Assembly: GCA_030141605.1 (NCBI GenBank)
Contig: JAQGDQ010001066.1
Location: forward strand, 35,001-65,836
Source: Tubiluchus corallicola
Taxonomy: Eukaryota > Priapulida > Priapulimorpha > Priapulimorphida > Tubiluchidae
DNA length: 30,836 nt
Direction of reading: 5' to 3'
Shown: one piece after another, positions 10,335 to 19,800 of the stretch
How the letters are laid out: each line of letters starts with the position of its first letter
How positions within the stretch are numbered: position 1 is the first letter of the stretch
Program-made: the position numbers and the translations under genes
The notes under the pieces: model-generated
Database searches by the model: none
Told to the model about the DNA's origin: nothing
What the model saw: only the letters and a program-made list of their open reading frames with translations

Positions 10335-11280
10335 AGTAGGAAACAATTTACTTTCATCAATAACTCTTACTCGGAAATTACAGATGCCACAAGGATCTGC
10401 CCTTGGCCCTTTATTTTTCTTAATGTATATTAACGATATTTCTAATTGTTCCAATTTTCAAATCCGCCTACTTGCTTACGACACAAATCTTTTTCTAGAA
10501 GAGACTAACGTAACTAGATTATTACTTAAAGTCAATGCAGAACTAACAAAAATGGATGGAATTCCTGGATGCAGCAAATAAGCTCAAAGTTACTTATGTT
10601 AAAGCAAAATATATGTTAATCTCTAGCCACCTTGCACTATTCCTATCGACTTTTGTATTTCCATGTGAAATCACAATCTCACCACGACAGACAACTTTAA
10701 ATATCTTGGACTACACATTACTAGGACAGTCCATATAAAATCAATATTTTATAAACTAACTAAACTTATCGTTTTTTCTGCAAACTAAGGTATTTTCATG
10801 ATATTGGTACTCTTAGAATGCTGTACAATTCCCTTAATTTCATTATTGCATATTTTGCTGGGACTCAACCAATTTAACTACTTTAAAACCTTTAAAAAGT
10901 GTGCAAAATAAATTAGTAAAAATTATAACATTTGCTGGCTGTCGCGATCATGCCACTCCGCCATTTATTAAATTACAACTGTTAAGAATTAAAGACATTC
11001 ACGAATTGGAATTGATTATACTTATGTATCGATATGAAAAATAATTTACTGAAATATTTAAATGTTACTTTAAGCCACTTACTGAATTCCACCAATAACA
11101 TACTATATCAGCAGACAATCGCAATTATTTTAACTCAAGGTATGATTCAACTCATGGAATAACTTAATCAAATTTCAAGCCGTAAAAATCTGGAATTCAT
11201 TAGATGACGGTATTAAAATATGCAAATCCATTGTCAGTTTAAGTGGAAAAAGTTACCAAATTACTCCTGTCTAATTATAC
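10335..11280 (+). pseudogene. Non-LTR retrotransposon RT relic (jockey/CR1-like), copy 1
   Basis: Translated fragments match the C-terminal half of a non-LTR reverse transcriptase. PQGSALGPLFFLMYINDIS is RT block 4. LAYDTNLFLE corresponds to the catalytic [FY]ADD block but with the first Asp replaced by Tyr. Further on are YLGLHI, a KLRYFHD-like block, RDHATPPFIKLQLLRIKD and IWNSLDDGIK, as in jockey/CR1-type elements. Frameshifts and stops break it into short frames (10384-10581 and 10556-10738). The same relic occurs at 28838-30836, so it was already dead when the segment was duplicated. Confidence 0.8.
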
Positions 11281-11931
11281 TAGGTGACGTACTTATTCTG
11301 ATACTAATTACATTTATCTAATCAATGGCTAACTATATTTACAAAGCTATAATTGCTATATTGCCCTCTGCTCTGGTACCATACAGGGCAGTTAACCCGG
11401 CTGCTGGTAGTTAGAGTCTCCTTCTCTAGTCTACACAGTGGCAACTCTTGTCTGGCGCGTCCAAGTCGCGGGGGTGGAGGCTGCTTAGGCAGTTACCAAG
11501 TTCAGGCAAGGACCCAATGTCGCGGGGTATAACGCTTCACCCTGGTCAGGGTTACGACCGAAGACCCCAACAGTGGATCAGGCGGAAGTGAACCATGTTT
11601 AGTTCTCAACGGCTGAGATGGCGGATGAGGGCAATGCCATGCGGGCTGGCTAGAAGGCATCTCTCAAAATACTGGAAGAATGGCAGCCTGCTGCGACTTT
11701 CAAGGAAATCCTGTCTGTCTACCCCCAGGAGCCACAGAAATTGATCCGAAAGCCAATTGTGTGGGCTTCTACCCGGCAAGTAATTGCCCACCTTAATCAA
11801 TCTCACGCCAATGGCCACCTTTCGGTCAAATAAAACTCAAGCCCAACTTCGATGGGATAAGGGTGACGGGAGCAGGTTTGGTTAAACTGGAAGCTCTTAG
11901 CCTCGACCTGCACGTAGGCGGCAAGTGTGTG

Positions 11932-14900
11932 ATGGTCGCCTTCTTGAGAAACTGTGACTACTCAAGGATCCGGTCCTGCACTTGTGACTGGGCAGGCCTT
12001 TTCAGGACCACCTCAAATGAGGAAGGCCCTAGAAAACTTGGGCTAGACTTCGGAAGTCACTTTTTTGCCTGGCTGGACTACCGCACCCAGCGGGTTACCC
12101 ACTTCTGCGGGCGAAATAAAAAGGAAAATAATCTTAAAACTACCGTACTAACTATTGNNNNNNNNNNNNGGACACTTCTGGATCGCAAAAATTCGGATAG
12201 ACCTGAACGACGGACAGCCCTAGTTGCTAAAGAGCTTGCCAGATTCAACATTGATATAGCTGCTCTCAGTGAAACACGGATTTCTGAAGAAGGGCAGCTT
12301 GAGGAGACTGGTGCTGGATACACCTTCTTCTGGAAGGGAAAAGACCAAGAGGAACGGAGGAACCACGGAGTGGGCTTTGCCATTAGGAGTCAACTGGTCA
12401 GAAACCATAACATGGCTCCAAAAGGCATCAACGAACGACTTATGACTCTTCGTGTGCCTCTCCCAGAGAATAACTTTGCCACCTTGATTTCTGCCTACGC
12501 TCCAACATTGGATGCTCAAGATGATGTCAAGGAAACTTTCTACCAACAACTAAGCGACACCATCTCCCAAGTTCCAGCGAGGGACCGCCTTCTACTCTTG
12601 GGAGACTTTAATGCTAGAGTGGGCAAAGACAATCTCCTCTGGGAAAACATTATTGGAAAACAGGGCATTGGTAACTGTAATGCAAATGGACTCCTCCTCC
12701 TTGGCCTTTGTGCTGAGCATGAGCTTTTCATCACTAATACCCAATTTCGGCTTCCTAACCGTTTCAAAACAACATGGAGACACCCTCGGGCTAAATTATG
12801 GCATACCCTTGACTATGTCATTGTCAAACAACAGCATAAGAAGGATGTTTTGGTTACTAGGAGCTTGCTCGGTGCTGATGACTGTTGGACAGACCACTGT
12901 CTTCTGATCAGCAAAATAAGAATGAGTCTGCATCGAAAACCAAGAACTCGCATCAACAACCAGGCTAGAAGAAGATATGACACCAGTAAACTAACAAGCC
13001 CAACCACGTCTCAAAACTATAGAGATGCGCTCAATCAAAAGATAACTGCAAACCAAGTTAATACCTCACTAGACTCAGAATGGACTAATCTACGCACGGC
13101 TATGGAAGAGGCAGCCCAAGGCACAATTGGACTCCAAGGAAGGAAGCATCAAGACTGGTTTGACTCCCATGACCAAGAAATCGCTGCTCTCATTGATGCC
13201 AAGCGAAAAGCCAGGATAGACCATGAGCAGCATCCCCTGTCATTCGAGAAGAAAGTCAGGTTCCAACAACTGAAAAGCCAATGTCAGTCCAGAATGAGGG
13301 AGCTCCAAAACAACTGGTGACAACAGAAGGCAGAAGAACTTCAACATCATGCAGATTGCAGAGACCTTAGAAGTTTCTACGCAGGCACCAAGGAGATCTA
13401 TGGTCCAAGAAGAACATCAGTGGGAACTCTTATGTCAGCCGACAACACCACCCTCTTGACCGAGAGCCAAGATATTCTGGACCGATGGAAACAGCACTTT
13501 AATACCTTGCTAAACCGGAACTCAACGACAGCAGCTGACTTCCTAAGGAATGTTCCACAGCATCCCCTGCAACCCCAGTTATCGGTTCCACCCAACTTTA
13601 TTGAGTTTGAAACAGCCATTAAGCGTATGCCTCGAGGGAAGGCTGCTGGACCCGACAATATCCAAGTGGAACTCATCAGTCATGGTGGACCTGCTCTCAA
13701 GAACCGACTGTTCAACCTGATGCTTCAAATGTGGGAAGCAAAACGAGTCCCAGATGACTTGAAAAACGCACTCATTGTCACTATCTTTAAAAAGGGGGAT
13801 CGCAACCTGTGTGGAAACTACAGGGGGATATCATTGCTTTCAATTGCCGGAAAGATTCTGTCAAGAATTATCTTGAACCGTCTTCAGGAGGTTGCAGAAA
13901 GGATCATACCTGAATCTCAGTGTGGGTTCCGAGCTTTACGTGGGACCATTGATATGATCTTCTGTGCGCGACAACTGCAGGAAAAGGCCCGCAAGCAGTG
14001 GAAGCCTCTCTTCCTCGTGTTCTATGACTTAGAAAAAGCCTATGACAGCATTCCGAGAGAAGCCATGTGGGCTGTCCTGCAACGTTTTGGTCTTCCAGAT
14101 GACTTCATCAAGATGATACAAGCTATGTATGATGGTATGACGGCACGTGTTATCAACCAAAACACTATCTCAGAAGAGTTCCCAATCACTTGTGGACTAA
14201 AACAAGGCTGTGTCCTCGCACCAACGCTCTTTTCACTCTATCTCACTGCTATGCTTCATGACTTTCCACCAGACAATCCAGGGGTGGAATTGAGATGCCG
14301 CTTTGATGGGGGGCTCTTCAATCTGTCGCGTTTTCGAGCCAGGAACCGCACCACAACCTTCAGAGTGACAGAGCTGCAATATGCGGATGACAATGCGGCA
14401 CCAGCCCACTCAGCCAATCACCTGCAACAATCAGTCAGCAACTTCTGTGACGCATATTCTCGCTTTGGCCTTACAGTCAACATAGGAAAAACCAAAGTTA
14501 TTGTAATATTTATGTAATATTTCCATTAATGGTGCAGATCTAGAATGTGTTGAACATTTCCCGTACCTGGGCAGCCTACTCGCCGTCCAGTGCAACTCAA
14601 CAAAGGATGTGGAAAATAGGCTTAGAGCTGCCCATGCCGCTTTCGGCAGACTCTCAACCCGTGTCTTTGGTAATGCTCATCTAACTCGTCGAACCAAGCT
14701 GATGGTCTATAATGCCATTGTCGTTTCCACACTCCTTTACGGATGTGAAACATGGACTCTGTACCGCCAAGACCTGAAAAAACTCGAACAGTTCCACCAG
14801 AAAAAGCTTTGCTCAGTTTCCAACATCAGATGGGATGATTATGTCACCAATAATTCAGTTCTCGAGAGATTCAACACCACTAGTATAGAAGCTATGATTA

Positions 14901-15277
14901 CGAAACATCGGCTAAGGTGGGCAGGTCATGTAGCACGTATGGACGAAAACAGACTGCCCCGAAGGATCCTCTTCAGTGAGCTGAGCTCTAGGCGCTGCTA
15001 CAAGGACCAACTAAAAGAAACCGTGCAATCAGCAAGGATCGATCCAGAAACCTGGGAACAGACAGCGTGGCAGCGAACAAAGTGGAGAAGAGTCATCCAG
15101 GAAGGGACTGAGCATTTTGAAACAACCAGACGAGCAGCAATTGAAGCCAAACGTCAACGAAGGAAAGAGAAGTCCCGTCAACCTCAGGTAACTCCCACCA
15201 TCCAATGTGACAAATGCACCAGAATGTTTCGAGCAAAGATCGGTCTGTTAAGCCACCAACGTGCCCACCACAGCTAG
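11932..15277 (+). pseudogene. LINE endonuclease-reverse transcriptase ORF (broken)
   Basis: Non-LTR retrotransposon polyprotein for target-primed reverse transcription. APE endonuclease motifs are visible: SETRI, LLLLGDFNARVG, HTLDYVIV and TDHCLLISK. RT motifs are PRGKAAGPDNI, YRGISLLS, FYDLEKAYDSIPR, GLKQGCVLAPTLF and the catalytic YADD at about 14380. The C-terminus has CDKC-x12-H-x3-H, a C2H2 zinc finger. Three lesions or problems are present. A 12-N gap at 12158-12169 hides the conserved WNVRT segment. An in-frame TGA at 13318-13320 falls where a Trp codon is likely. A frameshift near 14505-14520, beside a duplicated TAATATTT, moves the rest into another frame. The first ATG in the frame is at 11932, but the true start is uncertain. 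The copy is young but probably inactive. Confidence 0.85.
12158..12169. other. Assembly gap of 12 N
   Basis: Twelve undetermined bases inside the endonuclease N-terminus. The coding frame is the same on both sides, consistent with a gap of about the true length (four codons), though the gap size may be nominal. Confidence 0.99.
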
Positions 15278-15340
15278 TAACTTTGACCGAAAGGACAATA
15301 CTCGGAAACGAGTGAAAGCCGACGACGACGAATTGCTATA

Positions 15341-15353
15341 TTATTATTGTTGT

Positions 15354-15430
<77 letters not shown>

Positions 15431-15533
15431 TTGCTGCTGTTACTGCTGTTGCTGCTGCTGTTGCTGCTGTTTTTGCTGCTGTTGCTGCTGTTGTTGCTGC
15501 TGTTGTGGCTGCTGTTGCTGCTGTTGTTTTTGC

Positions 15534-15565
<32 letters not shown>

Positions 15566-15571
15566 TTGTTT
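15341..15571. repeat. (TTG/CTG)n microsatellite at the LINE 3' end
   Basis: About 230 bases of trinucleotide repeat mixing TGT and TGC with rare TTT and TAC units. It directly follows the LINE 3' tail, after short GAC and ATT triplets. RTE-like LINEs often end in short tandem repeats rather than poly(A), so the tract may have grown from the element's own tail. The long poly-Leu and poly-Cys frames here are artefacts of the repeat. Confidence 0.95.
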
Positions 15572-15666
15572 TATGAAATTGTGTTTTTACTACAGGTCAT
15601 GCGGGTCTTTTCAGAATAACGTTCGTTTTCTGCTCTCTCTTTTTTTATTAAACAAAATATGCTCTA

Positions 15667-15667
<1 letters not shown>

Positions 15668-15728
<61 letters not shown>
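15668..15728. repeat. (TA)n microsatellite
   Basis: About 30 uninterrupted TA dinucleotides, followed after about 20 bases by a (CT)n tract. Confidence 0.95.
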
Positions 15729-15735
<7 letters not shown>

Positions 15736-15746
15736 CTTGATAACCT

Positions 15747-15783
15747 CTCTCCCCCCGCTCTCTCTCTCTCTCCCTCTTCCTCT
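15747..15783. repeat. (CT)n-rich microsatellite
   Basis: Pyrimidine-rich tract of CTCTCT and CCTCTT units following the TA repeat. Confidence 0.8.
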
Positions 15784-15874
15784 TGCTTTCATCTTGTCTA
15801 AACACCATGAAACGAACGAAATAATTCGGAATCACAGTAAAGGTCACACTGCCTAAGAGTGATAGTATTAAGTG

Positions 15875-15910
15875 GTCACCCATCAAATCAGTTGCCAGGC
15901 TTACGTTTGG
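15875..15910 (-). ncRNA. Possible 5S-like or SINE head fragment
   Basis: Read on the minus strand, AAGCCTGGCAAC...TTGATGGGTGACCACT resembles the 3' half of 5S rRNA (GCCTGGTTAGTACTTGGATGGGTGACC) at about 23 of 32 positions. Nothing recognisable as the rest of 5S flanks it. It may be a SINE fragment or chance. Confidence 0.25.
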
Positions 15911-16851
15911 TAGCCAGTCTCACGCCGTGGTTACTCACTATTGCGTACATGCGAAGGTCAACATGATTTATCATCTGATTGTTCTGATGTTACAAATCTA
16001 TTCTATTATTTTAACGAGCTGACCAAATTTTTTTTATCATATGATCCCTATTTTGTGAATACTGTAGTCAAAACAAACCACTTTTTATATCGTGTTACCT
16101 AACTGTGCTTTAGAAAAAATTAATTACGTTATCTGTGACTTATTTTCTATGAATTGATGGTTCTGCGAAGAAACTTTCTGCGAAATGGCAATTCTGGGAA
16201 AAATCTTTTCTGGGAAGTAAATTTGTCTGGCAAAAAATCTTGTGGCAAAATACTTCTGGGAAAAATCCTTTCAGGGAAACGAGTCTACGGCTTCTATTGC
16301 ACACGTAAAATACTAATGTTATACAGTGCTTGTACATATATCTACAGCAATGAAATTTCGCACCACATAATCTCAGAACTTGCACTGTTAAGGTCAAGAG
16401 GAGCCTTTACAGTGAGAGAATTTCTGATTCTATGTTTATATGTTACGTCCTTGTAACCAGATTTAAGCTATTTCAGAATCTATGTCAGGTACAGTCAGAA
16501 ATTCAGGGCTCGCAGTACACGGGAGAGATACTTAAGAGAGCAACCACGACGTATATTTTAGTTTTAAATCGATAGCACAAATTGAAGTGTGAAAACATGT
16601 AGTGGGTCAACTTTTCAGTATGAAGATTCTTTTTTCTTGTTTGTACTAAAGTAAAAATATTTGTGTAGGGTCCAATAGCGTAACATTAATAGTGAATTTG
16701 GGGCGTTCGATTCGATTCGAACGAGTTTTTTCCTGGAAAGTTCATTGTTGCTGCTTATTATCTTTTAACAATTTCGAATAGCTAAAAGAATGATGTCATT
16801 CATTTAGAATTAGGTGTTCTAAATGGTACATTTAGATTAAATGGTAGCAAA
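15911..16851 (+). promoter_or_regulatory. Intergenic and upstream region of gene B
   Basis: A+T-rich. A stretch at 16185-16280 has several degenerate copies of a roughly 17-bp TTCTGGGAAAAATC motif. Close to the gene, TTTAGAATTAGG and GTTCTAAA (16803-16823) and AGCAAA before the ATG match the region before gene A. TTTAG at 16803-16807 could be a splice acceptor for a leader exon, but I see no matching donor with confidence. Confidence 0.4.
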
Positions 16852-19800
16852 ATGAAGAAATTGTTTGCATCGCTATTTTTGTTGTATCTTTTTAAAAGCA
16901 CTTTAAGCACTAGACCCTGGAATATAAAATATCCAAATAATTTTAAAGTATTGTATCCGTATAAGGCTGGAAATCAAAACTATCGAGAGGAACTTCTAGC
17001 TCAAAACGTATCTATTATAGCTGAACCGATGCAGTACAATGACAACGGGTCCAACTCGCTCCTACGAGAAGTGTGTGTTACAAAAGATCCCAGTGACCCC
17101 AAGCAAGCGATATTCTTTGGTTTGCGGAACATGGACCTTCCATGTGGCAATGACGACTCAGTATACATATATTCGGCAAATTTAACATCAGGTAAGAAAG
17201 GGGCATCTGCCAATTTTTGTAACAAATACGTAAGCTGGTATCAAGTTTCAATAAAGACATCAATTAATTATCCAACAGTATGTGTTACCTTTGAAAGAAA
17301 TGAAGCAGCAACAAATCCTGCTGTTGAGGTACTAATCGAAGTCAGTCATCCTCCATCGTCCTGTGCAGAATGTGGAGACAACATTGCCCAATGCATATAT
17401 CAATACGAGACCAATTTTCCGTACTATAAATGCAGCTGCAACCGAAGCGTCATACAATGGATTGGGCCAGTCTGTGACGACCGAAGAAATCCTTGCTTCT
17501 CTATCCCATGTCAGAACTCTGGAACATGTCATAATTACTACAGTGCTTTTAATTGTACCTGCCCAGCTGGTTATGTTGATGAGTTGTGCAGCACATTTGA
17601 TCCTTGCTCTTCGACTCCATGTCAGAATGGTGGATCATGCACAAATATGCCGGACAAATACACTTGCTCTTGTGAAGAAGGATATGTTGGATATAATTGC
17701 GAGACATTTGACCCCTGTTCTTCAAATCCATGTCAAAGTGGTGGAACGTGCACAAATATGCCGGACAAATACACTTGCTCTTGTGAAGAAGGATATGTTG
17801 GATATAATTGCGAGACATTTGACCCCTGTTCTTCAAATCCATGTCAAAGTGGTGGAACGTGCACAAATATGCAGGACAAATACACATGCTCTTGTGAAAA
17901 AGGATATGTTGGATATAATTGCGAAACATTTGACCCCTGTTCTTCAAATCCATGTCAAAGTGGTGGAACGTGCACAAATATGCAGGACAAATACACATGC
18001 TCTTGTGAAGAAGGATATGTTGGAGATAATTGTGAAACATTTGACCCCTGTTCGTCAAATCCATGTCAGAGTGGTGGAACATGCACAAATATGCTGGACA
18101 AATACACGTGCTCTTGTGAAGAAGGATATGTTGGAGATAATTGCCAGACATTTGACCCCTGTTCTTCAAATCCATGTCAGAATGGTGGATCATGCACAAA
18201 TATGCCGGACAAATACACATGCTCTTGTAAAAAAGGATATGTTGGATATAATTGCGAGACATTTGACCCCTGTTCTTCAAATCCATGTCAGAATGGTGGA
18301 TCATGCACAAATATGCCGGACAAATACACATGCTCTTGTGAAGAAGGATATGTTGGATATAATTGCGAGACATTTGACCCCTGTTCTTCAAATCCATGTC
18401 AGAATGGTGGATCATGCACAAATATGCCTAACAAATACACATGCTCTTGTGAAGAAGGATATGTTGGATATAATTGCGAGACATTTGACCCCTGTTCTTC
18501 AAATCCATGTCAGAATGGTGGATCATGCACAAATATGCCGGACAAATACACATGCTCTTGTGAAGAAGGATATGTTGGAGATAATTGTGAAACATTTGAC
18601 CCCTGTTCTTCAAATCCATGTCAGAATGGTGCATCATGCACAAATATGCTGGACAAATACACATGCTCTTGTGAAGAAGGATATGTTGGATATAATTGCG
18701 AGACATTTGACCCCTGTTCTTCAAATCCATGTCAAAGTGGTGGAACGTGCACAAATATGCAGAACAAATACATTTGCTCTTGTGAAGAAGGATATGTTGG
18801 AGATAATTGTGAAACATTTGACCCCTGTTCGTCAAATCCATGTCAGAGTGGTGGAACATGCACAAATATGCTGGACAAATACACCTGTTCTTGTGAAGAA
18901 GGATATGTTGGAGATAATTGCGAGACATTTGACCCATGTTCTTCAAATCCATGTCAGAATGGTGGATCATGCACGAATATGCCGGACAAATACACATGCT
19001 CTTGTAAAAAAGGATATGTTGGATATAATTGCGAGACATTTGACCCCTGTTCTTCAAATCCATGTCAGAATGGTGGATCATGTACAAATATGCCAGACAA
19101 ATACACATGCTCTTGTGAAGAAGGATATGTTGGAGATAATTGTGAAGCATTTGACCCCTGTTCGTCAAATCCATGTCAAAGTGGTGGAACATGCACAAAT
19201 GTGCTGGACAAATACACATGCTCTTGTGAAGAAGGATATGTTGGAGATAATTGTGAAACATTTGACCCCTGTTCGTCAAATCCATGTCAGAGTGGTGGAA
19301 CATGCACAAATATGCTGGACAAATACACCTGTTCTTGCGAAGAAGGATATGTTGGAGATAATTGCGAGACATTTGACCCATGTTCTTCAAATCCATGTCA
19401 GAATGGTGGATCATGCACAAATATGTCGGACAAATACACGTGCTCTTGTGAAGAAGGATATGTTGGATATAATTGCGAGACATTTGACCCCTGTTCTTCA
19501 AATCCATGTCAGAATGGTGGATCATGTACAAATATGCCGGACAAATACACATGCTCTTGTCAAGAAGGATATGTTGGATATAATTGCGAGACATTTGACC
19601 CCTGTTCTTCAAATCCATGTCAAAGTGGTGGAACGTGCACAAATATGCAGGACAAATACACATGCTCTTGTGAAGAAGGATATGTTGGAGATAATTGTGA
19701 AACATTTGACCCCTGTTCGTCAACTCCATGTCAGAGTGGCGGAACATGCACAAATATGCTGGACAAATACACCTGTTCTTGTGAAGAAGGATATATTGGA

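Larger units (their letters stand above)
8396..11280 (+). repeat. Segmental duplication, copy 1 (end of gene A plus 3' flank)
   Basis: From the last repeats of gene A to about 11230 the sequence is highly similar to about 26920-30836. It includes the WAP and transmembrane coding sequence, the polyadenylation signal, repeat R, about 430 bp of unique sequence and an RT relic. Compared with copy 2 it lacks 14 bp at 10386 and about 20 bp at 10725, and it lacks the 1.19-kb insertion present in copy 2. It keeps 109 bp (11084-11193) that copy 2 has lost. Confidence 0.9.
11360..15571 (+). mobile_element. APE-RT LINE (RTE-like), nearly full length
   Basis: About 4 kb of much more G+C-rich sequence, unlike its surroundings. 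It has an untranslated 5' region (about 11360-11930) with no recognised ORF1. A long reading frame for APE endonuclease and reverse transcriptase ends at 15277, and a short 3' tail runs into a TTG/CTG simple repeat. The C-terminal segment (RWAGHVARMDENRLPRRI) and terminal C2H2 finger are common in RTE-like elements of marine invertebrates; the clade is my inference. The exact 5' end and target-site duplication were not found. Confidence 0.85.

Noticed and set aside
12078-13007. Minus-strand frames opposite the LINE endonuclease
   Set aside because: Shadows of the well-supported + strand endonuclease motifs.
15261-15740. Poly-Cys and poly-Leu open frames
   Set aside because: Direct translation of the TTG/CTG and TA microsatellites; no start context or domain.
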